Origin: Ancylomarina sp. DW003
GTDB taxonomy: Bacteria > Bacteroidota > Bacteroidia > Bacteroidales > Marinifilaceae
Direction of reading: 5' to 3'
Assembly: GCF_029029505.1 (NCBI RefSeq)
Contig: NZ_JAKJSD010000013.1
Span: 1 to 64,000, forward strand
DNA length: 64,000 bases
The translations under genes and the position numbers were made by a program. Each line of letters begins with the position of its first letter. Positions within the stretch are counted from its first letter, which is position 1. Shown here piece by piece: positions 53,188 to 63,825 of the stretch. The notes below the pieces were generated by a model. It was given only the letters and a program-made list of their open reading frames with translations. It was not told the origin of the DNA and did not search any database.

Positions 53188-55305
53188 GTGCAAATAAAAA
53201 ACGACATCATGTGGCGAGTGGGCGTCTGTTACACTCTAATTGTACTTTTCGCATTCCTTGTGATTGGCCGAGTGGTTTTTCTGCAAGTTTTCGAAGGAGA
53301 CGAATGGAGAGATCGTGCACAATCAATCAGCAAAAAAGACATTACGGTTTATGCCAATCGTGGTGATATTTGCGCTGCAGATGGCCGCCTTCTGGCAAGT
53401 TCTATCCCGTACTACGAATTAAGAATGGATTTTCAGGCTCCTGGATTAACAAATGTTGCATTCAAAAGAAATGTTGATTCACTAGCCCTTTGTCTTTCGA
53501 AGTTTTTCGGTGATAAAAGTAAATCTGCGTACCATCGACAATTATGGAATGCCAAATTTCATACGAAAAAAAACAGGTACGTTTTAATCAACCGCCAAAA
53601 GGTCAATTACAATCAACTTAAAGTAATTAAAACCTTCCCCTTATTTCGATTATCATCAAACAAAGGTGGTTTAATATGCTTGCAAGAAAGTAGACGCGTT
53701 CAACCACATAAGAATCTTGCAAAACGAACAATTGGTTATTTGCTTAAAGGAAATGGTAACGAACGAATAGGTAAAGTTGGACTTGAAGGCTTATTCGAGA
53801 ACGAATTGAAAGGCATTAATGGTATTTCTATGATGCAAAAGATGTCAGGCAAGTGGCTACCAGTCAATCAAGCAGACCCAAAAGATGGTAACGATATTAT
53901 TACAACCATAGATGTCAATTTTCAGGATGTTGCTCAATCTGCTCTTTTGCAACAACTGCAAAAATACCATGCTGATCATGGCACTGCCATACTTATGGAA
54001 GTTGAAACTGGCGCCATAAAAGCTATTGCCAACTTAGGCTTAGATAGGAAATCAAAAAAATATGAGGAAATATACAACTATGCAATTGGAGAGGCTACTG
54101 AACCAGGCTCTACTTTTAAATTAGCCTCAATGATGGCTCTTCTGGAAGATGGTTATGTAGAACCTACGGATTCTATCGAAACCGGAAATGGTGTCCATCG
54201 TTTTTATCGAGATAAAATGCGTGACTCGCACATAGGGGGGTATGGAACAATTAGTGTTCAGGAAGCTTTTGAGAAGTCTTCCAATGTTGGTATTTCTAAA
54301 CTCGTTAATCAACACTATGAGGATAAACCTCGCGATTTCATTAATCGCTTATACGAGTTTAGACTAAACAAAACTTTAGAGTTGGATATTAAAGGCGAAG
54401 GCCGGCCAAAAATCAAATATCCAGGAGAAAAAGGTTGGTCCGGAATATCACTACCATGGATGTCGATTGGTTACGAAGTTCAGCAAACCCCTTTGCAAAC
54501 TCTATGTTTTTACAATGCAATAGCAAACAATGGCAAAATGATGAAACCTATGTTTGTTAACGAAATAAAATATCATGGAAAAGTCCTGAAACATTTCGAT
54601 GAAAAAGTTTTGAAAAGAAGCCTATGCTCAAAAGAGACTCTAAGAAAAATTAAATCTATGCTCGAAGGTGTTGTTTTGAGGGGTACAGCAACAAATCTTA
54701 GGAATTCGAGTTATAGCATTGCAGGTAAAACGGGAACAGCCCAAATTGCTGATAAGAATAAGGGATATGGTCATAAAGTTTACCAAGCTTCTTTCGCAGG
54801 TTATTTCCCTGCTGATAATCCTAAATATTCTTGTATTGTTGTGATCAATAGCCCTGACAAAAAGAAAGGGTTTTATGGGAATCAAGTTGCTGGACCGGTT
54901 TTCAAAACCATTGCTGACAAAGTTTATGCTATGACTTATGCCATGCACCCTCCTAAACAAGATGAACAAGAGTACGAAGTGAAAGTTCCAATTTCATTAA
55001 ATGGAAATAAAGATGATTTAGATAAAGTGTTTAAAGAACTTGAAGTGCCCACTGATGATCATGAAGTTTACAGTGATTGGGTATTAACTTCACGTCAGGA
55101 TTCTATCATTAAATATAAAAATAGAACGGTAAGCAATCACCAGGTTCCTAATGTAAAAGGGATGGGGCTTCAAGATGCAATTTATATACTTGAAAATGCT
55201 GGATTAAAAGTGAAAATAACGGGTTTTGGATCGGTTAAAAAACAATCGCTTCGACCAGGATCTAATTTTAAAAGTGGTGATCGAATTCATATTGATTTAT
55301 CTTAA
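53188..55305 (+). CDS. ftsI: Penicillin-binding protein 3-type transpeptidase with PASTA domain
   Basis: 705 aa, GTG start (MQIKNDIMWRV is the Bacteroidota form of the N-terminus, so the GTG is preferred over the ATG at 53209). One helix at ~9-30, dimerisation domain, then transpeptidase motifs: SxxK in EPGSTFKLAS, SxN in KSSNVG and KTGT in AGKTGTAQ. The C-terminal ~60 residues are one PASTA domain (VPNVKGMGLQDAIYILENAG). Makes septal cross-links with FtsW, whose gene lies downstream. Confidence 0.95.
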   Translation: MQIKNDIMWRVGVCYTLIVLFAFLVIGRVVFLQVFEGDEWRDRAQSISKKDITVYANRGDICAADGRLLASSIPYYELRMDFQAPGLTNVAFKRNVDSLALCLSKFFGDKSKSAYHRQLWNAKFHTKKNRYVLINRQKVNYNQLKVIKTFPLFRLSSNKGGLICLQESRRVQPHKNLAKRTIGYLLKGNGNERIGKVGLEGLFENELKGINGISMMQKMSGKWLPVNQADPKDGNDIITTIDVNFQDVAQSALLQQLQKYHADHGTAILMEVETGAIKAIANLGLDRKSKKYEEIYNYAIGEATEPGSTFKLASMMALLEDGYVEPTDSIETGNGVHRFYRDKMRDSHIGGYGTISVQEAFEKSSNVGISKLVNQHYEDKPRDFINRLYEFRLNKTLELDIKGEGRPKIKYPGEKGWSGISLPWMSIGYEVQQTPLQTLCFYNAIANNGKMMKPMFVNEIKYHGKVLKHFDEKVLKRSLCSKETLRKIKSMLEGVVLRGTATNLRNSSYSIAGKTGTAQIADKNKGYGHKVYQASFAGYFPADNPKYSCIVVINSPDKKKGFYGNQVAGPVFKTIADKVYAMTYAMHPPKQDEQEYEVKVPISLNGNKDDLDKVFKELEVPTDDHEVYSDWVLTSRQDSIIKYKNRTVSNHQVPNVKGMGLQDAIYILENAGLKVKITGFGSVKKQSLRPGSNFKSGDRIHIDLS

Positions 55306-55343
55306 AAAACAGAAAAAACGTACATCATATAAGAACAAATAAG

Positions 55344-56801
55344 ATGACTAAAAAAATAACAGATCTATTAAGATCCATCAACATACTAGAGAGTGTCGGT
55401 GAGCTCAGTACAGAGATCAACATGTTACATTTCGATTCAAGAAAAGTAGCTGAAGGAGATTTCTTTATTGCGCAAGTTGGAACACAATCCGATGGTCATG
55501 ACTTTATACCTAAGGCTATTGAACAAGGTGCTAAGGCAATATTGTGCGAACATTTACCTAAAGATATTGCTTCGAATGTCTGCTACATTAGAGTAGAAAA
55601 CACGTCAAAAGCACTTTCTACATTGGCTCATAATTATTACAATTGTCCATCAGATAATTTAAAGCTGGTAGGCGTTACAGGAACAAATGGAAAAACAACA
55701 ATTGCAAGTTTACTTTACGAGCTGTTTCGAAAATTAGGTTATAAAGTTGGTTTACTCTCAACGGTAACCAATTATATCGACACTAAAGAAGTAAAAGCAA
55801 CCCATACGACTCCTGATGCCATTCAAATCTCGAAACTTTTAAATGAGATGATTGAGGAAGGATGCGACTACTGTTTTATGGAAGTTAGTTCTCACGCAAT
55901 TGATCAACATAGAACAAGTGCTTTAAATTTTAAAGGAGGTATTTTCACAAACCTTACTCATGACCATCTTGATTATCACAAAACTTTTGATGCTTATTTA
56001 AGAGCCAAAAAAGGTTTTTTCGATCAACTGGGTAAAACATCCTTTGCTATTACCAATGCAGATGATAAGAATGGTAAAATAATGCTTCAGAATACAAAAG
56101 CTCATAAGTTCACTTATTCTACCCGTGCCTTTGCCGACTTTAGAGCACAAATTCTGGAAAAACATTTCAATGGTATGATGTTGGAAATGGATGGTCTTGA
56201 ATTATGGTCAAATTTCATCGGTGATTTCAATGCTCATAATTTGCTTGCTGTTTATAGTGCTGCTCGACTTCTTGATCAACCGAAAGATGAAGTTCTAATG
56301 AAGATGAGTGAACTAACTTCTGTTGCAGGCCGATTTGAAAGTCTTATTTCTCCAAACGGTGTAATGGCCATTGTGGACTATGCCCATACGCCTGATGCAT
56401 TAAAAAATGTACTTGTAACAATTGACCAGCTTCGAACTCATAACGAAACTGTAATTACAGTTGTAGGCGCCGGTGGTGACAGAGACAAGACCAAACGTCC
56501 GTTAATGGGGCAAGTTAGTGCAGAATATAGTGATAAGGTTATTCTAACATCTGATAACCCTCGTTCTGAAAATCCAGATACCATTATTTCTGAAATAAGA
56601 GATGGTGTTTCTGCTGATAACCTGAAAAAAGTTCTTGCTATATCTGATAGAAAAGAGGCTATTCGTACAGCAATTATGCTGGCCCAAAAAGATGATATTA
56701 TCCTGGTAGCTGGAAAAGGACACGAAGATTACCAGGAAATAAACGGTGTGAAGCATCACTTCGATGACAAAGAAATTATTAACGAAATATTTAATCAATA
56801 A
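55344..56801 (+). CDS. murE: UDP-MurNAc-tripeptide synthetase, m-DAP type
   Basis: 485 aa. ATP motif [15 protein letters not shown] (near residue 110), carbamylated-Lys region, and the DNPR motif ([11 protein letters not shown], near 403), which marks enzymes that add meso-diaminopimelate rather than lysine. So the peptidoglycan is of the m-DAP type. Confidence 0.97.
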   Translation: MTKKITDLLRSINILESVGELSTEINMLHFDSRKVAEGDFFIAQVGTQSDGHDFIPKAIEQGAKAILCEHLPKDIASNVCYIRVENTSKALSTLAHNYYNCPSDNLKLVGVTGTNGKTTIASLLYELFRKLGYKVGLLSTVTNYIDTKEVKATHTTPDAIQISKLLNEMIEEGCDYCFMEVSSHAIDQHRTSALNFKGGIFTNLTHDHLDYHKTFDAYLRAKKGFFDQLGKTSFAITNADDKNGKIMLQNTKAHKFTYSTRAFADFRAQILEKHFNGMMLEMDGLELWSNFIGDFNAHNLLAVYSAARLLDQPKDEVLMKMSELTSVAGRFESLISPNGVMAIVDYAHTPDALKNVLVTIDQLRTHNETVITVVGAGGDRDKTKRPLMGQVSAEYSDKVILTSDNPRSENPDTIISEIRDGVSADNLKKVLAISDRKEAIRTAIMLAQKDDIILVAGKGHEDYQEINGVKHHFDDKEIINEIFNQ

Positions 56802-56803
56802 GC

Positions 56804-58057
56804 ATGTTATACTACCTTTTTAAATACCTACATGAGTTAGATTTTCCAGGAGCTGGAATGTTTGATTATATTTCGTTTCGTGCTGCATTAAGCATCATGA
56901 CATCACTGTTTATAGCTACTGTTTTTGGTAAAAAGATAATTTATTATCTACAAAAACAACAAATTGGCGAAATCGTAAGAGACTTGGGACTTGCTGGTCA
57001 AATTGAGAAAAAAGGAACACCAACTATGGGGGGAATCATTATTCTAATTTCCATTTTAGTACCTGTTCTTTTATTTGCCAAGCTCGACAATATTTATATC
57101 ATTCTAATGATTATAACCACTGTATGGTTAGGGTTAATTGGATTTATAGATGACTATATCAAAGTTTTCAAAAAAGATAAAGAAGGTTTAAAAGGTCGAT
57201 TTAAAATTGCTGGGCAAGTTGGTTTAGGATTAATTGTTGGTCTAACCTTATACATGAATGATGATGTTGTGATTCGTGAGAAAGCTAGTATTTACGACAT
57301 TGGAACTCCAACTGAAATTGTTGACGAAGGTTTTACTGCTGATCGTGCTAATACAACAGCAATGACTAAGGATATAAAGTCAACTAAAACAACGATTCCT
57401 TTCTTTAAAAATAATGAATTCGATTATGAAGATTTAGTTCGTTTTGGTGGTGAATATTCAGGGATTCTTGCGTGGATTCTTTTTATTATCGTTACGATAT
57501 TTATTGTTACAGCAGTTTCAAATGGTGCAAATATGACCGACGGTCTAGATGGTCTGGCTACCGGAACTTCTGCCATAATTGGAGCAACACTTGGTATTTT
57601 AGCTTACCTATCAGGTCACTTGGTTTATGCAAGTTACCTCGACATCATGTACATTCCTCACTCGGGTGAACTTGTTGTTTACATCGCCGCATTTATTGGA
57701 TCAACTATTGGTTTCCTTTGGTACAATTCATACCCTGCACAAGTATTTATGGGCGATACAGGAAGTCTTTCGTTGGGAGGAATTATTGCTGTTCTTGCAA
57801 TTATCATCCATAAAGAGCTTTTAATACCTGTATTATGCGGAATTTTCTTGGTTGAGAATGTTTCTGTAATGATGCAAGTTTCATGGTTTAAATACACACG
57901 AAAAAAATACGGTGAAGGTCGTCGAATATTTAGAATGGCACCTCTTCACCATCATTATCAATTAAAGGGATACCCTGAAGCTAAAATCGTTACACGATTC
58001 TGGATTATTGGTATTTTCTTGGCAGTAATCACTATCGTGACCCTTAAAATTAGATAA
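56804..58057 (+). CDS. mraY: Phospho-N-acetylmuramoyl-pentapeptide transferase (long form)
   Basis: 417 aa polytopic enzyme making lipid I from UDP-MurNAc-pentapeptide and undecaprenyl phosphate. Motifs: [16 protein letters not shown] (Asp pair), [13 protein letters not shown] and [10 protein letters not shown], plus [11 protein letters not shown]. It is ~60 residues longer than E. coli MraY because of a soluble insert (~148-205: [16 protein letters not shown] ... [13 protein letters not shown]). Two bp after murE. Confidence 0.97.
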   Translation: MLYYLFKYLHELDFPGAGMFDYISFRAALSIMTSLFIATVFGKKIIYYLQKQQIGEIVRDLGLAGQIEKKGTPTMGGIIILISILVPVLLFAKLDNIYIILMIITTVWLGLIGFIDDYIKVFKKDKEGLKGRFKIAGQVGLGLIVGLTLYMNDDVVIREKASIYDIGTPTEIVDEGFTADRANTTAMTKDIKSTKTTIPFFKNNEFDYEDLVRFGGEYSGILAWILFIIVTIFIVTAVSNGANMTDGLDGLATGTSAIIGATLGILAYLSGHLVYASYLDIMYIPHSGELVVYIAAFIGSTIGFLWYNSYPAQVFMGDTGSLSLGGIIAVLAIIIHKELLIPVLCGIFLVENVSVMMQVSWFKYTRKKYGEGRRIFRMAPLHHHYQLKGYPEAKIVTRFWIIGIFLAVITIVTLKIR

Positions 58058-59401
58058 ATGAATATGCAGAAAAAGATAGTCGTTTTAGGTGCTGGAGAAA
58101 GTGGAGTTGGTGCTGCCATCTTAGCTAAAAGTAAGGGCTTTGATATTTTTGTTTCTGATAAGGGACAAGTCAGCTCAACTTATAGCAAGATTCTAAACGA
58201 TTATAATATTCCTTTTGAGGAAGGAAAACATAGCGAAGACAGAATTCTGGAGGCAAATGAAATAATCAAGAGTCCTGGAATTCCCGACAGTGCCCCTTTA
58301 GTTAAGAAGTTAGTTAGTTTAGATGTTCCGGTCATTTCAGAAATTGAATTTGCAGGTAGATATTCTAAGGCAAAAATGATTTGTATTACAGGTAGTAATG
58401 GCAAAACAACAACCACTTTGCTTATTTATCACATGCTTAAAAAAGCAGGAATTAATGTAGGCTTGGCTGGTAATATTGGTCACAGTTTGGCGCGTCAGGT
58501 AGCCGAGAATGATTTTACCCACTATGTGGTTGAGTTAAGCAGTTTTCAGTTGGATGGTATGCAACAATTTAAAGCAGACATTGCTATTCTGATGAATATT
58601 ACACCTGACCATTTAGATCGTTATGATTATAAGATGGGAAATTATATCGATTCAAAATTCAGAATTATTCAAAATCAGACAGAAAATGATGCTTTTATTT
58701 TCTGTCAGGATGACGAAATAATAACAAAAGAACTTCAACAAATATCTGTGCAAGTTCAGAAGCATCCATTTAGTATTTATGAATGCTTACCAAAGGGTGC
58801 AAGCTTAAAAAATGAAGATCTAATCATCAAAAATGATAAGATCAATCTTAATATGAAACAAAGAGAACTCTCACTTAAGGGAAAACATAACACGTATAAC
58901 TCAATGGCTGCAGGTATTGCAGGAAGTATTCTTGGCATTCGCAATGAAGTCATCAGAGAAAGTTTAAGTGATTTCAAAGGCGTTGAACATCGACTAGAGA
59001 AACTAAAAAGTATCTCTGGAGTAGATTTTATAAATGATTCAAAAGCAACAAATATCAATTCGACATGGTATGCTCTTGAAAGCATGGACGACAGAACCAT
59101 TTGGATTGTTGGCGGAGTTGATAAAGGGAATGATTACTCTGAACTAATGGATTTGGTAAAGGAAAAAGTCGAAGCCATAGTTTGTTTGGGAGTTGACAAT
59201 ACTAAAATTCATCAAGCTTTCGAAGGCGTTATTAACACCATTGTTAATACCGAGTCGATGAAGGATGCCGTGAAGGTGGCTTTTGATTTGGCCAATGATG
59301 ACGCAACTGTTTTGTTATCGCCAGCTTGTGCTAGCTTCGATCTTTTTAAGAGCTACGAAGACAGAGGGAAACAGTTCAAAGAAGAAGTGGGAAAATTATA
59401 G
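58058..59401 (+). CDS. murD: UDP-MurNAc-L-alanine:D-glutamate ligase
   Basis: 447 aa. N-terminal Rossmann start VVLGAGESGVGAA, ATP motif CITGSNGKTTTTLL and the late HRLEKL/NDSKATN region, as in MurD. Directly adjoins mraY with no spacer. Confidence 0.97.
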   Translation: MNMQKKIVVLGAGESGVGAAILAKSKGFDIFVSDKGQVSSTYSKILNDYNIPFEEGKHSEDRILEANEIIKSPGIPDSAPLVKKLVSLDVPVISEIEFAGRYSKAKMICITGSNGKTTTTLLIYHMLKKAGINVGLAGNIGHSLARQVAENDFTHYVVELSSFQLDGMQQFKADIAILMNITPDHLDRYDYKMGNYIDSKFRIIQNQTENDAFIFCQDDEIITKELQQISVQVQKHPFSIYECLPKGASLKNEDLIIKNDKINLNMKQRELSLKGKHNTYNSMAAGIAGSILGIRNEVIRESLSDFKGVEHRLEKLKSISGVDFINDSKATNINSTWYALESMDDRTIWIVGGVDKGNDYSELMDLVKEKVEAIVCLGVDNTKIHQAFEGVINTIVNTESMKDAVKVAFDLANDDATVLLSPACASFDLFKSYEDRGKQFKEEVGKL

Positions 59402-59410
59402 AAAAGGTAA

Positions 59411-60583
59411 ATGGGACGATTTATTAATAATTTTAAATTAGAAGGCGATAGAGTTATATGGATCATCATATTTCTACTATCAATCATCTCTCTCTTAGTA
59501 GTCTACAGTTCTACAGGAACACTTGCCTACAAAGTAAAAGGGGGAAATACGTCCTATTTCTTCATCAAGCAATTGGTCTTACTACTTGGCTGTTACTTCA
59601 TTATATGGGTTACTCACAAAATCCCATACAAGCATTATTCAAGCTGGGCTAATATGGGTTTACTCATTGCAATTGGGATGCTTCTACTAGCAAAAATTGT
59701 AGGCGTAAACCTTAATCAAGCTTCAAGATGGATAACCATTCCTGTCATTGGTTTTAACTTTCAACCCTCGGAACTGGCAAAACTTGCGCTCATATTATTT
59801 GTATCAAGAATATTATCAAAGTTTCAAACCGATAAGGAATGTCAAAAAGAAGCATTTTGGAAGATTATAGCCTCAATCGGTGTCGTTTGTGGAATCATTT
59901 TTCTTGATGACTTTTCAACTTCAGCATTATTGGGTGGAATTTGCCTTATGCTAATGTTTATAGGCCGGATTGCAGCGAAATACCTTTTGGGAACTTTGGG
60001 GGCCGGTCTTGGTTTAATCATCATTCTTTTAATTATTGCTCCCTTCCTTCCTGATAGTTTTGGGCGTATTCATACGGTCCGTAATCGAATTTTGAATTTC
60101 GCAGGAATGGGAGAAAAAAAGACCGATAATGATCGTAACTATCAAGTAGATCAAGCTAAAATAGCAGTTGCCTCGGGAGGAATTCTAGGGAAAGGTCCTG
60201 GTAATAGTGATCAGCGAAATTTCTTACCTCATCCCTACTCTGATTTTATTTACGCCATTATTCTCGAAGAATTAGGCTGGACAGGAGGTTTTGGAATTTT
60301 GGCACTTTATCTTTTTCTAATCTACAGAGCAGGATCAATTGTCAGGAAATGTGATCGGACATTTCCCGCATTTCTCGTCATAGGTCTCAGCTTAAGCATT
60401 GTGGCACAAGCCTTAACTAATATGGCTGTTTCGGTAAATTTAATTCCCGTTACGGGGCAACCCTTACCACTCGTCAGCATGGGAGGTACATCGTTAATAT
60501 TTACCAGTGCAGCCTTGGGAATGATTTTAAGCGTAAGTCGTTCAGTAAAAGAACAAGAAGAATTAAAGCATGCAGAAAATTAA
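59411..60583 (+). CDS. ftsW: SEDS peptidoglycan polymerase FtsW
   Basis: 390 aa with about ten transmembrane helices. Family marks: FQPSELAKLALILF, the DFSTSALLGG segment, the long loop with GPGNSDQRNFLPHPYSDFIYAIILEE (quoted in parts: GKGPGNSDQRNFLPH and YSDFIYA), and MGGTSLIFTS. Glycosyltransferase partner of FtsI. Confidence 0.96.
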   Translation: MGRFINNFKLEGDRVIWIIIFLLSIISLLVVYSSTGTLAYKVKGGNTSYFFIKQLVLLLGCYFIIWVTHKIPYKHYSSWANMGLLIAIGMLLLAKIVGVNLNQASRWITIPVIGFNFQPSELAKLALILFVSRILSKFQTDKECQKEAFWKIIASIGVVCGIIFLDDFSTSALLGGICLMLMFIGRIAAKYLLGTLGAGLGLIIILLIIAPFLPDSFGRIHTVRNRILNFAGMGEKKTDNDRNYQVDQAKIAVASGGILGKGPGNSDQRNFLPHPYSDFIYAIILEELGWTGGFGILALYLFLIYRAGSIVRKCDRTFPAFLVIGLSLSIVAQALTNMAVSVNLIPVTGQPLPLVSMGGTSLIFTSAALGMILSVSRSVKEQEELKHAEN

Positions 60584-61673
60584 AATAATAGTTAGCGGAG
60601 GAGGAACCGGAGGACATATCTATCCGGCCATTTCTATTGCCAATGCTCTAAAGGCAAAACAAGACAATATTGAAATACTATTCGTTGGTGCAGAAGGCAA
60701 AATGGAGATGGAGAAAGTACCATCGGCTGGTTACAAAATAATAGGTTTACCTATCAGAGGCTTACAACGAAATTTTAGCAAAGAGAACTTAAAGTTTTTT
60801 TCCAGATTATTCAAAAGTCTAAGAAAGGCCAAGCAAATAATAAAAGAATTTAAACCAGATGTCGTGATTGGTGTTGGTGGCTACGCAAGTGGTCCTCTTT
60901 TGCACACTGCAAATAAAATGGGAATTCCTTCGTTGATTCAAGAGCAGAATTCATACGCTGGAATTACCAATAAACTACTGGCAAAAAAAGCCAATAAAAT
61001 ATGTGTGGCTTACCAAGGTATGGAACGTTTTTTTCCATCTGATAAAATTCTAATGACGGGAAATCCGGTTAGAAAAGATTTAATCAATCTTGAAGAAATT
61101 AAAGCTGAAGCTCAGCAATTCTTCAATCTGGATCCCAATAAGAAAACACTTTTGGTTATTGGTGGTAGCCTGGGGGCCAGAACAATCAACCACAGTATTA
61201 TTCAAAATATTGAAGCCTTTAGAAATAAAGAAATTCAAGTCATCTGGCAATGTGGCAAATTCTATCATAAGGAAATGAAGGAAAAGTTGACTAAAGCCAA
61301 TATTGATAATGTACAAGTTTCTGACTTTCTATCGAGAATGGATTTGGCGTATTCAGCAGCTGACCTTGTTATATCACGTGCAGGAGCTGGAACGATCTCA
61401 GAACTTTGCCTGGTAAAAAAAGCTTGTATTCTGGTTCCATCGCCAAATGTATCTGAAGATCATCAAACGAAAAATGCAATGGCTCTTGTTAATCAAGATG
61501 CAGCAATTATGATTTCCGATCTGGAATCAAGAGAACTCTTGGTTAATCAATCTCTTCAGCTTTTAGAAAATGAGGAGGAACTGGCAGAGCTTCGTAAAAA
61601 CATAGCATTATTAGCCAAGCCTAATGCTGCTGATGAAATTGCAGATGAAATTTTAAAAATGATTAAACGATAG
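60570..61673 (+). CDS. murG: Lipid II synthase (UDP-GlcNAc transferase)
   Basis: 367 aa. GGGTGGHIYPA near the start (10-19) is the MurG G-loop; GVGGYASGP and RAGAGTISEL (acceptor and UDP binding) follow. Its start overlaps the end of ftsW by 14 bp. Confidence 0.97.
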   Translation: MQKIKIIVSGGGTGGHIYPAISIANALKAKQDNIEILFVGAEGKMEMEKVPSAGYKIIGLPIRGLQRNFSKENLKFFSRLFKSLRKAKQIIKEFKPDVVIGVGGYASGPLLHTANKMGIPSLIQEQNSYAGITNKLLAKKANKICVAYQGMERFFPSDKILMTGNPVRKDLINLEEIKAEAQQFFNLDPNKKTLLVIGGSLGARTINHSIIQNIEAFRNKEIQVIWQCGKFYHKEMKEKLTKANIDNVQVSDFLSRMDLAYSAADLVISRAGAGTISELCLVKKACILVPSPNVSEDHQTKNAMALVNQDAAIMISDLESRELLVNQSLQLLENEEELAELRKNIALLAKPNAADEIADEILKMIKR

Positions 61674-61725
61674 GTTCAAAAGCTGGAAACTCAGGTCTGT
61701 ACTAAGTCATATAAGTAAGAAAAAG

Positions 61726-63093
61726 ATGAATATTGAAGATTATAAAAACATCTATTTTGTAGGAATTGGAGGTATTGGAATGAGTGCAATCGCACGATAT
61801 TTCAAGGCTATTGGGAAGAATGTGTATGGTTATGACAAAACACAAACCTTACTTACTGGTGAATTAGAAAAAGAAAACATAGGCATCACATTTACGGATG
61901 GTATTAAGCAAATTCCAAACTTATATCTCAATAAAGAAGAAACCCTGGTTGTTTATACTCCTGCTATTCCAAAGAATCACGAACAGTTGTGTTTTTTCCA
62001 AACAAAAGGCTTTTTGTTAATGAAAAGAGCCCAGGTGTTAGGCTTTTTATCTGATCCATTAAATGGTGTTGGTATTGCAGGAACTCATGGCAAAACAACT
62101 GTGTCAAGCTTAACAGCACATATCTTTAAATCATCTTCATTAGATTGCAACGCTTTTTTAGGTGGTATCGCAAGAAATTACAACACCAATTTACTCCTTT
62201 CTAAGGAAAGCCCCTGGGTAGTTCTCGAAGCCGATGAATTTGACAGATCATTTCTTCAACTTCATCCCGAAGTTGCTGTTGTTACGTCAATGGATGCGGA
62301 TCATTTAGATATCTATGGAAAAAAGGAGGAACTGGAAAAAACATTCCAGGATTACGTTAGACAAATTAAAAAGGATGGCCATTTAGTTTATAAAAAAGGC
62401 TTACCCCTAACCCCCCATGGTATTAATTTATATTCCTATTCTCTAGATGAAGAAGCTGATTTTTACGCCAAGAACTTAGAGTTAGTTCAAGGATTGTATC
62501 AGTTCGACCTGGTTCATCCTAACGGCTGTATTAAAGGGTTGAAATTATCTTATCCAGGAAAAATAAATGTTGAAAATGCAATTGCAGCAAGTGCTGTGGC
62601 TATAATCTGTGGTGTCGAAGAAGAAGAGTTGAGATTAGCCTTAAGTAATTTCATGGGTGTTCGCAGAAGGTTTGATTATCGCATCAAAAATGAAAATTTA
62701 GTATTTATTGATGATTATGCACATCACCCAAAAGAATTATGGGAAAGCATTTCATCGGTTAAAGCCATTTATCCAGATAAAAAAATCACGGGTATTTTTC
62801 AACCTCATCTATACACGAGAACTCGGGATTTTGCTGATGGGTTTGCCGAAAGTTTAGATTTACTTGACGAACTTATTTTATTAGATATATACCCTGCAAG
62901 AGAGTTACCAATTGAAAATGTTGATTCTAATTTGATTCTAAGCAAAATGAAAAGCAAAGGTCGAATATGTTCAAAGGGTGAATTAATTGACCAAATTAAA
63001 CAAAGCAAAATAGAAGTATTATTAACTTTGGGAGCAGGTGATATTGATAAATTGGTAGAACCTATAGAAAAGGTATTGAATCAAAGAATATAA
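61726..63093 (+). CDS. murC: UDP-MurNAc:L-alanine ligase
   Basis: 455 aa. N-terminal GIGGIGMSAIARY (12-24), ATP motif GTHGKTTVSS and EADEFDRSF, then the late DDYAHHPKE, all MurC signatures. First amino-acid step on UDP-MurNAc. Confidence 0.97.
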   Translation: MNIEDYKNIYFVGIGGIGMSAIARYFKAIGKNVYGYDKTQTLLTGELEKENIGITFTDGIKQIPNLYLNKEETLVVYTPAIPKNHEQLCFFQTKGFLLMKRAQVLGFLSDPLNGVGIAGTHGKTTVSSLTAHIFKSSSLDCNAFLGGIARNYNTNLLLSKESPWVVLEADEFDRSFLQLHPEVAVVTSMDADHLDIYGKKEELEKTFQDYVRQIKKDGHLVYKKGLPLTPHGINLYSYSLDEEADFYAKNLELVQGLYQFDLVHPNGCIKGLKLSYPGKINVENAIAASAVAIICGVEEEELRLALSNFMGVRRRFDYRIKNENLVFIDDYAHHPKELWESISSVKAIYPDKKITGIFQPHLYTRTRDFADGFAESLDLLDELILLDIYPARELPIENVDSNLILSKMKSKGRICSKGELIDQIKQSKIEVLLTLGAGDIDKLVEPIEKVLNQRI

Positions 63094-63824
63094 TGATAAA
63101 AAAAATCAAACCCATATTAATCACTTTGGCATTATCTGCCTACATCATTTTCACTTTCGCCTTCGTGAATAAGAAAACTGATGCTATGCTGGTTACAGGT
63201 ATTGATATAAATATTATTGACAGTCTGAATACCCATTTCATCTCTGATTCTGAAATTAAAAATCTGATATTAAAAAACCATCCTGACATTATTGGTAAGA
63301 ATGCGAGCAGTATCGATAAGGAAAAACTTGAAAGCTTAATAAACAAAATCCCATCAGTTAGAAACACAGAAGTTTTTGCATCTATTTCCGGCTGCCTGCA
63401 CCTTGAGATAGAACAACGCAAACCAATTGTTCGGTTATTAAAAGGTAAAGGTTTTTATATCGATGAAGAAGGTAAAAGAATGCCACTCTCTTCGAGCTAC
63501 ACATCAAGAGTTTTGGTTGTCTCCGGGCATATCAAAGATAAGATGATAGAAACTGAATTGATGCCTCTTGTAAATTTTATTACAAAAGATGAATTTTGGT
63601 CTTCACAAATCAATCAAATCTATGTAGATTCGAGAGGTGAATACATTTTAATACCAAGAGTTGGAGGTCAGAAGATTGAAATGGGTAAAATAGATAATTT
63701 CGAAAGGAAATTTTCTAAACTTTATGCATTATACAAAGATGGGTTTTCAACCGTAGGTTGGAACAAATACAAAAAGATAAATTTGAAATACGAGAATCAA
63801 ATCGTATGTACAAAAAGGCATTAG
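63093..63824 (+). CDS. ftsQ: Cell-division protein FtsQ
   Basis: 243 aa. One transmembrane helix (~8-26), POTRA-like region ~30-100 (NTHFISDSEIKNLILKNHPDIIG, cut here) and beta domain to the end. Conservation is low, as usual; the position between murC and ftsA supports it. Its ATG overlaps the murC stop by one base. Confidence 0.9.
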   Translation: MIKKIKPILITLALSAYIIFTFAFVNKKTDAMLVTGIDINIIDSLNTHFISDSEIKNLILKNHPDIIGKNASSIDKEKLESLINKIPSVRNTEVFASISGCLHLEIEQRKPIVRLLKGKGFYIDEEGKRMPLSSSYTSRVLVVSGHIKDKMIETELMPLVNFITKDEFWSSQINQIYVDSRGEYILIPRVGGQKIEMGKIDNFERKFSKLYALYKDGFSTVGWNKYKKINLKYENQIVCTKRH

Positions 63825-63825
63825 G

